A model generated the notes under the pieces. The model was not told the origin of the DNA. It saw nothing but the letters and a program-made list of their open reading frames with translations, and ran no database searches. The position numbers and the translations under genes were made by a program. Source: Euryodendron excelsum (Eukaryota; Streptophyta; Magnoliopsida; Ericales; Pentaphylacaceae). Taken from it: a stretch of DNA of 64,000 nucleotides. The stretch is from the NCBI GenBank assembly GCA_033060915.1, contig CM065389.1, positions 17,781,001 through 17,845,000 on the forward strand. The letters are read 5' to 3'. Positions 33,350 to 44,827 of the stretch are shown piece after piece; position 1 is the stretch's first letter; every line of letters begins with the position of its first letter.

Positions 33350-34087
33350 AATAGCCTTTGGCCATTATTGGGTTGACTTAAAAAACTTAGTCAGGATTGG
33401 GTATAAAATACTTAAGGTTAGCCGACCTACTTAATTTAAGCAAAACTATAAAATAAAATAAAAAAAAAGATAGCTTTTATCTGGTTTGGCCATTCTTGGG
33501 TCGACCTGCTTGACTGAGGCAGGACTAAGCATAAAGGACTTAGTTTTTCATAAATTTGGCCATTTTTGGGCTAACCTGCTTGACTTAGGCAGGACTAAGT
33601 ATAAAAGACTTATGTTTTTCATCGATTTGGCCATTCTTGGGCCATCCTGCCTAACTTAGGTAGGGCCAAAGTCTTCACTTGGTTTTGTTTATAAGTTTTG
33701 CCATTCTTGGGCTGACCTGTCTGACTTAGGCAGGACCAATGTCATCACTTGATTTTTAATTTGGCCATTCTTGGGCCGAACTACCTCACTTAGGTAGGAC
33801 CAAGATCTTCACTTGATTTTATTTATAAGTTTGGCCATTCTTAGACCAACTTGTTTGACTTGGGCAGGACCAAGGTCATCATTTGATTTTTTATTTGACC
33901 ATTCTTGGGCTAACCTGCCTGACTTAGGCAGGACCAAGGTTTAACATTTGGTTTTTGATTTGGCCTTCATTAGCCGACTTGCCCGGCTTAGGTAAGACCA
34001 AGTTTTAATACTTAGCCTTTGATTTGATTACCATCTTAGGCAGGACCAAGTTTTAATACTTGGTCTTTGATTTGATTACCATCTGTT
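33350..34087. repeat. diverged tandem repeat of about 55-85 bases, ten or more units
   Basis: Units share TTTGGCCATTCTTGGGC, a CGACCTGCCTGACTTAGGCAGGACCAAG segment and a short AT-rich spacer. CCTGCCTGACTTAGGCAGG is itself a near-palindrome (CCTGCCTGA/CTTAGGCAGG), so each unit could form a hairpin. It sits between the antisense gene and the 3' end of pol in the Tat-like element. Confidence 0.85.
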
Positions 34088-34209
34088 TACACACCATATA
34101 TATGTAAAACTCAATCTTTATTTCTGAAGAAAGTAACTAATATAACACGTTACACCCTGATACTAAAAACATTAACTTCAAACCAAGTCATCATTGGTAG
34201 AATTTCTTT

Positions 34210-35460
34210 AAGTTCTATGCATTCCAAAGTTAGGGTAGCCGGTGTCCTTTTTCCACGATTTCTAGTTGGTATGCTCCCACATCGACTTGGGATATAACTC
34301 TATAAAGGCCTTCCCAGTTGGGGTTGAGCTTTTTGTCAGCTGCGTTCTTAGTTGCCTCTAGTACTTTTCTTAACACGAGGTCTCTAGGTTTAAAAGCCCT
34401 TGACTGTACTCGTTTATTATAAGATTTGGATGAGTTGCTAATGATAGGTAGTGAGCTTGAGCAAGGCACCTTCTCTTTTTTCTCTGACGAGATTAAGGTC
34501 CTTGACCAACGTCTGTTCATTGGAGCCTATCTCAAAGGCAACTAACTTGATTCTTAGCAATCCCATGTTAAGAGGGGTCATGGCCTCTACCTCGTAAGCC
34601 ATAGAGTAAGGAGTTTCTCATGTTGACCTCCTCGGGGTGGTTCTGTAAGACCAAAGGACATTGGAGAGCTCTTCGACCCACCTTCTCTTTGCCTTCTCCA
34701 GCGTCTTCTTTATCTCGTTCAACACTATTTTGTTAGAGATTTATGCCTATCCATTACATTGCGGGTAAGCTGGCAGTGAATAGTAGTTTCTGATCTGTAG
34801 CTCAGAAGATAATCCCTTGAATATGTTTTTATCAAACGGCGTGCCATTATTTAAGATCAGCGCCCTTGGGATACTAAACCTTGTAATGATGGTTTTCCAG
34901 GCAAATCTTTTTGCATCCACTTCACATATTGTGGCCAATGGCTCTACTTCTATCCATTTAGTGAAGTAGTCCGTTACAACTATGAGAGATCACTTATTCC
35001 CTAGAGCTTGAGGTAACGAGCTGATTATGTCCAGTCCCCACTGTGCGAACGGCCAAAGGCTGGTGATTATGCTAACATCCTCAGCAGGCTGATGGATCAA
35101 AGGTGAGAATTTCTAGCATTTCTTACACTTCAGCACATACAGGCTATATCCTTTTGCATATAGGGCCACCAGTACCTCTGTGAGATAGCTCGGTGGGCAA
35201 TCAACCTTTTGCCGACATGAATTTCGCAGATCCCCTCATGTATTTCATAGAGAATTCCATGCACCTTTTCTAGATGAACACTGTGGAGGTAGGGACCAGT
35301 GAAAAATCTTTTATAGAACTCCTGGTAAAGTAAAAACCAGTACTTTAACGCCTTATGCTTTATATTTTTGGACTCATTCTTATCTTCCAGTAGCTTGTCC
35401 CTTTTAAGGTAAGCCATGATGGGATCCATCCAAGATGGGCTTGGGCTTTCCATAGCCAGT
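34210..35460 (-). pseudogene. Tat-like integrase
   Basis: From high to low coordinates: the zinc-binding region with HEGICEIHVGKRLIAHRAI and RYWWPYMQKD, then WGLDIISSLPQA, VVTDYFTKWIEVEPLA (first D), and RALILNNGTPF, where the second aspartate is changed to asparagine (usual form xxDNGTxF). A stop follows TAYPQCNG (near 34745). The C-terminus has RVQSRAFKPRDLVLRKV and LNPNWEGLYRV, the GPY/F-type end. Several in-frame stops occur. Confidence 0.8.
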
Positions 35461-35479
35461 ATGAGTTCCTCTTCGAGCT

Positions 35480-36290
35480 ATATGCTTGGGGCAGCTAGGG
35501 TTTCAACATGAATTGTTCTCTTCGATCCCGACTTCAAAGCTATCGCGAGTGTTGCAAGTGCATCAGCATGGTCGTTACTGTCGCGGCCAATATGGAACAG
35601 CTTGGTCCTTTTTAACTTTTTGAGCAGCTTCTAAGCTTTTGCCAACTACTGAGTCATTCTATCTTTTTTTGTGGCATACTCCCCGGTTATCTGATTCACC
35701 ACCAGCTGTGGGTCTGAGTAGATCGCTAGCTCGGGGATCCTTAATTCTATAGCTTGGCAGAGCCAGCGAGCAAAGCCTCATATTCTAACTTATTGTTGGA
35801 TGCGGTGAACTCTAGTATGATGGCTTGCTCTAAGGCCATCCCATCAGGGGTGATAAGCACTATCTAGATCCTGCCCCCTGTCATTAGACGCTCCATCAAC
35901 AAAGAGCTTTTAATAATCATTAGTTTCCCAAAGCTCCATCTGTGGATTATTGGGTGGGAGTTCGGCGACTTCTACCCTTCCTATGTCTTGCGAAAACTCA
36001 ATAGAAAATTTTGCAATTAAATCAGCTAGTACCTGACCCTTAACTACCGATCTAGGTTGGTATTTGATGTCAAATTCATAGAGCTCTACTGCCCACTTGG
36101 CTACTCTTCTTGAGAAATCTGTCCTCCGAAAAAGTGGTTTCAACTGGTGGTCTGTTAGAACGTTGATGGTGTGTGCCCTGAAGTACTGCACCAATTTTCG
36201 TGACGCCATTAGTAGGGCTAAAGCCAACTTTTCCAAGGATAAATATCTCATCTCTACCCCCAGGAGGGTTTTGCTCACATAAATAACTGG
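35480..36290 (-). pseudogene. Tat-like tandem RNase H domains
   Basis: 36278 down to about 35950 encodes the tail of the standard RT-linked RNase H (RYLSLEKLALALLMASRKL; VLTDHQLKPLF; WAVELYEFDIKYQPR; QVLADLIAKF). Below it a second, archaeal-type RNase H is recognisable: LFVDGASND, AIYSDPQLVVNQITGEY, and HADALATLA. Two RNase H domains in a row are a known trait of Tat-lineage elements. Stops break both. Confidence 0.75.
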
Positions 36291-37528
36291 TTTTTGCTAC
36301 CTCTTTTGCAGTCGTACTAGTATGGCACTAATTGCATGCTCGAAAATGGCCAAGTACAGGTACAACTCCTCATCTTTAACTAGTATCGATAGGAGTGTAG
36401 GCTAGGTCAGATAGGCTTTGAGGTTGACGAGTGATGTGTCATAATTTGCTCCCCAGCTAAAACACTCCTGCTTTTTCAATAGCTTGAAAAATGGTTGGCA
36501 ATTGTCTAAAGATCGACTTATAAAGTGGTTGAGTGCGGCGGCCATCTCTGCCAGCTTCTGAACTTTCTTGACATTATTTGGGGCCTGAATATTCTAGATG
36601 GCAGTAATTTGGTCGGGGTTAGCCTCAATTCCCTGATGAGTGACCAAAAACCCTAGAAACTTCCCAAACCCTTCCCCAAACACATACTTCGAAGAGTTTA
36701 GTATCATCTTATACTTCTTCAAGGTGTTAAAAAATCCCTTCAAATTTCCAAGGTGGTTCTACCGATCTTGCTTTTCACCACCATGTTGTCGATGTAAACC
36801 TCCACCACACTACTGACGTACTGCTTGAACATCTTGGTGACCAATCTTTGGTAGGTAGCACTAGCTTTCTTGAGTTCGAATAACATCACCTTGTAGCAAA
36901 AGATTCCACTTGGCGTGATGAAGACTATCTTCTCTTGATCATCTTCATGCATAAAGATCTGGTGGTATCCACAATATGCATCTAAGAAGCTTATCTTCTC
37001 ATGCCCAGCAGTTGCATCCACCAGCGAGTCAATCTTCAAGAGCAGGAAAGGGGGCATGCTTTGTTCAGGTCGGTGAAATCTCCGCAGACTCTCCACTTGT
37101 CGTTCTTCTTTTTGACGACCACTATGTTAGACAACCACCGTGGATAGTAGACCTCTCGTATTGCCCCCCTTCAAGGGGCCTTTCCACTTCTTCAATAACA
37201 GTGTCAACATGTTGAGTAGTTGCCTGCCTACGCTTCTGTACCACAGGCCAGCATTGTGGATCTACGTTGAGCTGATGGCAAGCAACCTCGGGATCAATTC
37301 TCGGCATCTCATATGGAGTCTAAGCTAAAACCTCTAAGTTCTCTATCAGTAGTTTAATTAGGGTCCTCTCTTCTATGGTTAGCAAGGATGTACCAATCAT
37401 GAAGTAATTTTCTTTGTCCAGCCTGTCAATCTCAGCCTTTTTAAATTCTTAAGTGACCTTCTTGTCAGGGAGTTCCCCGATATCATCTAGAGTGGGGGTA
37501 TCCTCATGCAGCTCCATCATCTGGACTC
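36291..37528 (-). pseudogene. Tat-like reverse transcriptase
   Basis: FLDAYCGYHQIFMHEDDQEK and TPSGIFCYKVMLFELKKASATYQR are palm motifs. The catalytic box reads VYIDNMVVKS, i.e. YIDN instead of YVDD, so the second catalytic aspartate is lost. The fingers lie upstream (SNIVVVKKKNDKWRVCGDF on the reverse strand near 37075-37130). The 5' side is cut by the solo LTR at 37533. Confidence 0.8.
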
Positions 37529-40500
37529 AACTTGTATCGCGCCCAGATTTTTCGCACTCGAGGAATACTCATACAAGTGGGAAAAATACTGTACTCTCTC
37601 GTTAGAACTCACCCTCCTAGAAGAATGAGTGCGACTAGGTTTGAATTGAAAAATTGGTTTGAATAAAGGGCTTTTGAAAGAGATTCGGAGTCGCCACCTA
37701 ACTTGATTAAGGTGAGTTAGGTCACCTAAAAACTAAGCATAATCCGAAAACTACACTTAGGGTTTTTGAAAAACGATTTGAAAATATCTCCTCGAGAGAG
37801 GGTTTTTAAGAAAACAGGTTGTTTGGCAACCTTTGGAAAACATTTAGCCCTTTTTTTGAAAAATAACTCCTTTTGGTCTTTGAAATCAGTGATCCTAAGT
37901 TCGGAGGTTGGTTACGTGTAGGGAAGATGCACTAAGCTATCACCCTACCCTGCCCTTTCGGTACCTACATGTCAATCTACCCTAGATTCACCTATGAGAG
38001 TCTTTAACTAACTAATGGTCAATCCTATCCACTTTGAAAAACAATGTTTGAAAAATATGATGCATGATATGCAAGTGCAATAGAAAAGAATTGAAAAATA
38101 AATTTAAAAAAAGATTGATTTGATTTGAAAATAGATTTGAAGAGATGGAATTGAAATTGGAAAGTTTGAAAATTTGGAAATAGAAATTTGAAATTGGAAG
38201 TTTGAAAGTAGATTGGAATTTGAGATTTGAAAAGATTTTGAAAACCACACCCATGAGGGTGGAATTGAAAGTTTGAAAAATGTTGTGACCGCACCTATGA
38301 AGGTTGCCTACGTATCCCTTTGGGGGAATCAGGTCAGTCGTAGTTCGGACAAGAGTCCGATTGAAAATAGAATGTTTGATGAAAAGAAAGAGATTGAATT
38401 GAAAATTGAATTGGAAAATTGAGAGATTGAACTTTGAATAGAGGACTGAAAATTGGAATTTAGAATTTTGAAATTTGAAAAAATTGAATTTTGATTTGAA
38501 CAGATAAAATTGGGAAGAGAGATTTAGACTTATTTTGAAAAGATGGAGGTTTAAGAAACCTAGGCTTAGGAAAGAGCAGAGACTTAGAAAATATTTGACT
38601 TGACTTGGAAGGATTAGGAAATTAGGGAAGATTGGATTTAGAAAATGTTTGAATTAGGAAAAGTCCGATTTAAGAAAGTTCTGTTTTAGGAAAGTGTCAT
38701 TTTAGGAAAGTTTTCATTTTTGGAAAGTTCTGAATTAGGAAAATTTTCGACTTAGGAAAGTTTTGAAAATTGGAAAGTTTTGAAATAGGGAAGTTTTGAA
38801 AATTGGAAAGTTTCGTTTTTGGAAAGGTTTGAAAAAGGGAAGTTTTCAACTTAGGAAATGTTTGAATTAAGAAAAGGGAAAGTTTTGAATTAAGAAAGCT
38901 TTGAGTTTGGAAAGTTTTGAATTAAGAAAGCACCATTTTAAGAAAGGTTTTGAAAAAGGAAAGGTTTTGAAAATAAGGAAGTTTTGAAAATAGGAAAGTT
39001 TTGGATTTGGAAAGATGTTGAAGTTTTGGAAAGATTTAGAATTTAGAAAGCTTGGAAGTTTAGAAAGATTTAACTTAAGAAAGTTTTGAATTTAGGAAGC
39101 TTAGAATTTTAGAAAGATTTGAAATTTAGAAAGTTTAAGATTTAGAAAGTTTTAGAGTTTGAATTTTAGAAAGTCTTGAAATTAGGAAAGGCTTGAATTT
39201 AGGAAAGGTTTAAAAGCTTGAATTTAGAAAGTTAAGATTTAGAAAGGGGGTTGAATTAGAAAAGGGTTGAATTAGGAAAGATTTTTATGTTCAAGTTTTT
39301 GGAAACTTAGGGTTTAGGAAAGTGGAAGTTTAGGAAGGATTTGAATTAAGAAAAAAAAAGTCGGATTAGGAAAGGATTGGATTTTGTGTCTAAAAGGGAA
39401 AGTTTGATTTCGTTTCCAAAAACGGATGATAGGATCTAGTTTCCTAAACGGGGAGATTGGATTTGGTTTCCTAAAGCAAAGGTTTGATTTTGTTTCCTAA
39501 AGGGAAGATTTGATTTGACAAAGATTTGGAAAGGGAGGTTTTAGAAACCATAGTTTTGACGTAGAAAATATGTTTTGAAACATGTATACTTTTGCTGTGA
39601 AAACATGAGGTTTTGGAAACCTAGGTTTGGAGCAAAGTTTGAAAATCATGTTTGTGGAAAGAAAATTAGGGTTTCCTAATTGTGGGCTCTAAGGCTTGAT
39701 TTGGGCTCTAAGGAAAAAGGGATTTTTAGAAAGTGCATTTTTGGAAATGAAGATTTTCTAGAATGGAATCCTAGGGAGGAACTTTTGGAAAGTAAATTTG
39801 AAGAGGGAGTTTTTGGAAAAAGATTTTAAAGAAAAGGAGTTTTGGAAAGTGCGTTTTTAAAAACGTAGATTTTGGAAAGAAAATCCTAGAGGAAAGTTTC
39901 TAGAAGAAAAATTTTGGGAAGAGAGTTTTTGGAAAGAGTTGTGGGGAACGTTTTTAGAAAGTGGATTTTGAAGAAAAGATTTTGGAGAGGAGTTGAAAAA
40001 GAGAATTTTGAAAAACAGATTTTGAGAGGGAGTTTTTGAAAACAATTTTGAAGAGGAGAGTTTTAGGAAAGTATGTTTAAAAAGAGATTTTAAGGAAGAG
40101 ATTTTTGAAAAGAAGAGGTTTTAGAATGTGTAAAAAAACATCTCACTTTCCTAAAGCGATTCTAACCATAAGAAGGTTAGAACCACTTTAAGAAAGCGGT
40201 TTTTGAAAAACAATAAGATTTGAAAATATGGGCCATAAAAGGTCACTTTTAATGTAACACTTTCCTAAAGCAACCCTAGCCATGGAAAGGCTAGAATCAC
40301 CCTAGAATTGTGGTTTCGAAAACAAGTTTTTGAAAAGGAGATTTTGATGCAATTTTGAAAACAAGTTTGAAAACGGTTTTGAAAACGAATTTTGGAAGAT
40401 GCAAGACTATGATATGCACAATGCAATTTGGAGTCGTGAACATACAAGGTTAAGGCTTCACCACATAATCAAGGGGGGCGGACCCACGTGATCTTTGGTT

Positions 40501-41006
40501 AGACTAGAAGAAAGCCCCCGACACGGTGACTCTCCAATAGCCCAATCCTACACATGGACCGGGAATCCCCTTGTTTCAAGCATGCAAAGAAAGGGCGGGA
40601 AAGAGATGGGGGATAAAAATAGAGAAAACCCAAGTGGGTTGAAGAGAGAAGAGAGAGGGGGGAGGTGCGGAAATTTAAATAGGGAGCCTACCTTGTATCT
40701 TGTTTATTTTGCGCGCCGTGCAGTCTTCAATCTTCGGTCTTCATCTTGATCTTCTTCTTCGACCTTCAAGGATTGTCTTCAAGCTTTAGATGGCAGCTCT
40801 TCAAGTCTTCAAAGGATGGTTGAAGGCTAGAGTATGAGTGTATGAGGGTGTGTATGAGTGTATAAGAGACTAGGGTTTATGTATGGTGGCTAGGGTTTGG
40901 AAAACCTAGGGAGGCTAGGGTTTAGGAGGTGCTCGAGCTCTGTATATTAAAATATAGGATTCTTAGGTTAAGTTTGCAGACCCCTTTCACGTTGAATGAG
41001 GCTCTG

Positions 41007-41016
41007 TATTTATAGA
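41007..41016 (+). promoter_or_regulatory. candidate TATA box of the Ogre-like LTR
   Basis: GGCTCTGTATTTATAGAGAGAGGAC resembles a plant TATA box with a purine-rich start region about 20-30 bases downstream. It is about 1.5 kb before the LTR end. A competing TATAAAA motif occurs in the 157-base repeats that follow. Confidence 0.5.
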
Positions 41017-41278
41017 GAGAGGACAAACCTGGCGCCTGTTGCAGTGGCGCTAGGGCAAACTTTCCTAGTGGCGCTAGCCAATTAGGAAATGTTTAAGGTC
41101 GGCAAGCAACGTATCTTTGACTAGATTTAGGCGCCTGTACTAGTGACTACCATGCAATTTTTAGCCTGGCTTCACTGGGAGCGACTCCAGAAAGTCCGGG
41201 AATGATTTGAAGGAGCCGAGAATGACCCGGAAGGCCGGAAAGGAGTAGGAACACTTAAAATAGTGTCCTGGAGGTATT

Positions 41279-41780
41279 TGACTTGAAAAGTGAGGATAAG
41301 ATGTGTCGGAAAGGTTGACCGGGCCCTTAGGGGCAAAACGGTCAATCGGACTAGGAAGCTGCCGGGGCGAACTCGGATTGTCCCGGGAAAAGACTTGGGA
41401 TCTGGAAACATTATTTAGAATGTTCTCAGAGGTTGCCGGTTTGATTCCTAGAGCCGGCGTGGTCGGAAAAGGAGACCGGCCCACTAAGGGCAAAACGATC
41501 ATTTTATACCGGGTTTGCCGGAACTGACTTGGATCGGTCCGGAAAGGTAAGGGGAGACTGAGAATACTATAAAAAGTATTCTCGGGTCATTACCGGTTTG
41601 ATACCCAGAGCCGGTGTGGTCGAAGAAGGAGACTGGCCTTCCAGGGGTAAAATGGTCATTTTGTACCAAGTTGGCCGGAACTGACTCGGAATGATCCGGA
41701 AAGGTAAAAGAAGATTGAGAATACTATAAAAAGTAGTCTCAAGAGGTTACCGGTTTGATACCCAGAGCCGGTGTGGTTCC
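41279..41780. repeat. 157-base tandem repeat with internal hairpin
   Basis: CCGGTTTGAT recurs at 41436, 41593 and 41750 (spacing 157 and 157), with flanking GAGCCGGYGTGGTCG, GGGCAAAACGRTCATTTT and CCGGAACTGACTYGG. Units contain GAGAATACTATAAAAAGTATTCTC or a close variant: a 9-base inverted repeat around TATAAA. A diverged partial copy precedes. Confidence 0.8.
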
Positions 41781-42030
41781 CGGGGCATTCGGATGCTTAG
41801 AGGCAAAATGGTCATCTTGACCGAAAAGTCTCGAAAAAGGTCATAAGGGCAGTCTGGTCATTTTTCACCGAAGTGAGTTAACAGACACGGGTGTTGACCT
41901 GGGTTTTGAGTGTTTCCGCCACTCTAACAGCGGTCACCGTGACACAGGGATTTGTTGCCAATTCCCTATATCGACCTATTTGTGAGTATTTCCGCTACTC
42001 TAACGGTTTTGTGAGTAGTTTTGCTACTGG

Positions 42031-42310
42031 ACCGTCTCGAGGAATAAACTGTCTCGAGAGTAGGACTGGAAGGGGTCTTACCGTCTTCGAAGAGACGTGC
42101 CTGGATTGGAACCGTCTCGAGGAATAAACTGTCTCAAGAGTGGGTTTGGAAAGGGGTCTTATCGTCTCCGAAGAGACGTGCCTGGATTGGAACCGTCTTG
42201 AGGAATAAACTGTCTCGAGAGTGGGGTTTGGAAAGGGGTCTTACCGTCTCCGAAGAGACGCGCCTGGACTGGAACCGTCTCAAGGAATAAACTGTCTCGA
42301 GAGTGGGATT
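42031..42310. repeat. 81-base tandem repeat, three and a half copies
   Basis: ACCGTCTCGAGGAATAAACT starts at 42031, 42111, 42192 and 42274, with the last copy partial. Each unit also has CTGTCTCGAGAG, GGGGTCTTACCGTCT and CGAAGAGACG. The words CGTCTC and GAGACG give each unit short self-complementary arms. Confidence 0.9.
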
Positions 42311-42529
42311 GAAAAGATTTTGGAAAAGATAATGCCCCTAAGGACATTTTGGTTATTTTGCCTCTATTTGGGCCCGACAAGCCCGTGAAGCGATGGAGAG
42401 AAGGAATTTGGACCTAGAGAATTGGTTTCAATTGGAATATGCCCACAATGACTTGAAAACAAGTCTAGATGGAGTGTAGACTGCTGAGCGGTCAAAAATG
42501 GGGTGCTTACAACTTGCCTTTAAGAAGCA

Positions 42530-43090
42530 TTGTTTGGCAGCGACTTGGTCCCCTCTAATCTCCTATATTCCCTCGTTGCTTAGAAAGTGTACCAGCTGAT
42601 GGTAGGTGGATGGTATGGCCTTCATCAGGTGCAACCATGTTCAACCTATTATCGCATTGTAAGGTGAGGGTACATTGACAAATAAGAATTTTGTCTGTAA
42701 GGTGATATTTCTAGCCATCACCGGTAAGGTCACCTTTCCTAGTGGCTAAATTGTTAGCTGAAGCCAATCAAAGGGTTGAGGGATGGTTATAGATTGGTAT
42801 CCTTTAGTCTGAGCTTCTTGAACAGGTTGTAGTACATTACCTCGGATGAACTCCCCTGATCAATAGAATCCTCTTAACATCACAGTCTCCCATTCGTAGC
42901 ATCATAACCAATGCGTTATTGTGGAGTGTTTGAACCCTAACGAGGTTATCATCAATGAAGGTTATGGCCTCGCTCTCACTGCCAATCTTAGTCCTTTTTG
43001 CTAGGGGTTGCACTTGCATTACCTCCCTCAAGTGTGCAACATTCTGGATCTCTGCATGGTACTTGTTAGGGTCAACCTCCATCAAATCGG
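42530..43090 (-). pseudogene. Tat-like protease and gag-pol linker
   Basis: The reverse strand gives ISAEPSDLMEVDPNKYH-like text, ITFIDDNLVRVQTLHNNALV and MMLRMGDCDVKRILLI, then after a frame change the QGSS(S)EVMYY region of the retroviral-type aspartic protease near 42850-42825. The break falls at the active site. The rest of the protease continues to about 42530 and is cut off by the solo LTR. Confidence 0.65.
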
Positions 43091-43142
43091 CTGAGCCAAG
43101 CAGTACTGCTATTACTCTTGGTTACTCCGCCCGAGCTTCTCT

Positions 43143-44520
43143 TTACGGCCCCTCCCTTGGTTTGGCCTGCTCTTCCTGCTTTGTTTTGTCATGGTCTATG
43201 AACTGGCAAAGGTACCCCTCCTTTACCAAATTTTCCAAGTGATTCTTGAAGTGTCTATAGTTTTCTGTCATGTGGCCTCTTTCCCTATGGTACGAGCAGA
43301 ACTTCTTGGGGTTCCTTGTATTAAGATCCTCTCCTAACTTTGGGAGCCACTTAAAATAAGGCTCATCTCTGATTTGTGGCAATATCTTGTATATCGGGTC
43401 CTTGAACACCGTGTTTATTCCCTCCAAAGTCTTATTGCCCCTACCATTGGGTTCTTCTCGCCTAGGCTTCTTAACCTCCCTCAGCTCCATCTTCACTACT
43501 TTATCATTAACCTTCTCCTAATTTGGTGATACAAGGTCCTCCTCTACCCTGCAAAACTATTCTATCCGCTTCAACATCTAAGGCATACCGTTTGCTGGTC
43601 ACTTTGTCAATGACTGCTTCAAGTGATGCTCCCTAGACAGGCCAATTTTGAATTGTGTAACAGTAAGCTGTTCGCTGCAGTCCTCACTCGTTGTAGGCCT
43701 CCCAGTAGCGCCTGGCATACTACCGTAGTCCTTTGCCCTTCTTCTTCTGTAGAGCCAATAGATAGTCTACCTCCCTTGGCTGCTTACTATTAGTAATAAA
43801 CTGTGCAGTAAATAGCTCAACCAGTTACTTCCAGCTCTCCACTGATCTTGAGGGTAGTTTGTCAAACCAGCGAATGGCTGATTCACCTAAACTTGATGGA
43901 AAAAGTCAGCACATCAAAGACTCATCTCTACTCCATAAAGCCACCATGTGCTTATAGTGTCGTATGTCACTGATGGGATTAGACTTCCCATCATAAGGAG
44001 TAAATCTTGGGGGCATGAACTTCTTAGGAGGTTAGCGCCTTTCTAACTCTTTCGTGAATGGAGACAATGTAATCTGCTCCAGGGCCTTTTTTGCCACATT
44101 TTGGGTGGTTCTCCCTTTGGGCTGTGCAACTTTTCTCTCAAATTGGTCATTAAGCCATCGATTTAGGTCCTCTCGACCTACATGCAGATAAGCCCAGTCT
44201 CTTCGCAACAGTTGTCCCTCTTTGCGTGCCCTTCTGTGATGGCTAGTACTCGAGGCATGACTACAGGGCTACCTACTAGAGGGGACACTAGTGCTCCGTG
44301 AACTCGACCTCCTTTTCCGATGTCCATGCCGGTGTTCGGATCTCCCTCGATTTCTACTTCTACCCGCTCGCCGACTTCTATGCCTAGCGGCATCCTCCAT
44401 CGCTGCTCTCAGCTGTCCTTCTAAGTCGGCGATCTTCTGGTCGCGTTTCCTTAATTACTCTTGCAGGACCTTAGGGCTCAAGTGCCTTTGAGGTGGATCA
44501 CTTGAATATGAGGGGTTTGT
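43143..44520 (-). pseudogene. Tat-like gag
   Basis: The core reads PPRFTPYDGKSNPISDIRHY, ESAIRWFDKLPSRSVESW, and QPREVDYLLALQKKKGKGLR with several stops between. The C-terminal frame (43143-43496) has CSYHRERGHMTENYRHF, a zinc-binding motif of the form CxxHxxxxHxxxxC in which the last cysteine is tyrosine, followed by LENLVKEGYLCQFID. Upstream (44178-44393) is an R/S-rich region. The frame is not intact. Confidence 0.75.
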
Positions 44521-44827
44521 TTGACTGTTACTTCGGTGGAGAGGATTCTCGTACATAGTCCGGGGCCCTCTATACTAATCATCTTCCTCGGTGTCTGGGA
44601 GATCGGAAGCTGGATAATGGACATATGACCATAGGTGTCGATCCCTCTAACCTCGGTAGTATACTAACACATCCCGATATTCTGGTGGGATTTCCCCCCT
44701 AAAGAGGAATGGCTTTGAATATCATGGTTGTCAAGAATCTCATGGCTGGTAAGGTCTATTCCTCCTTTGAGGTTGCTTGCACTCATCTTCTTAGCTTGGC
44801 CTTCTTACAGACGACGCTAATTTTAAG

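Larger units (their letters stand above)
37533..42511 (+). mobile_element. Ogre-like solo LTR, about 5 kb, inserted in the Tat-like element
   Basis: It starts TGTATCGCGCCCAGATTTTT and ends AAAATGGGGTGCTTACA, both typical of very long LTRs of Ogre-type Ty3 elements. Both boundaries lie within a shared 7-mer CAACTTG (37528-37534; 42510-42516), so a target duplication of about 5 bases is likely, though exact ends are ambiguous. The interior shows GGTTGCCTACGTATCCC with CGTAGTTCGG, then about 2.3 kb of degenerate TTTGGAAAG words (38040-40420), a TATA region near 41.0 kb and two tandem arrays. There are no coding domains and no second LTR, so it is a solo LTR. The 23032-24573 fragment is a relative. 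Confidence 0.8.

Noticed and set aside
33350..34087. CRISPR-like array
   Set aside because: Units are diverged, spacers are short and similar, and the context is a plant retrotransposon.
40495..40749. Possible gene in the Ogre-like LTR
   Set aside because: The frame has no recognised domain and the segment is part of an LTR with low-complexity surroundings.
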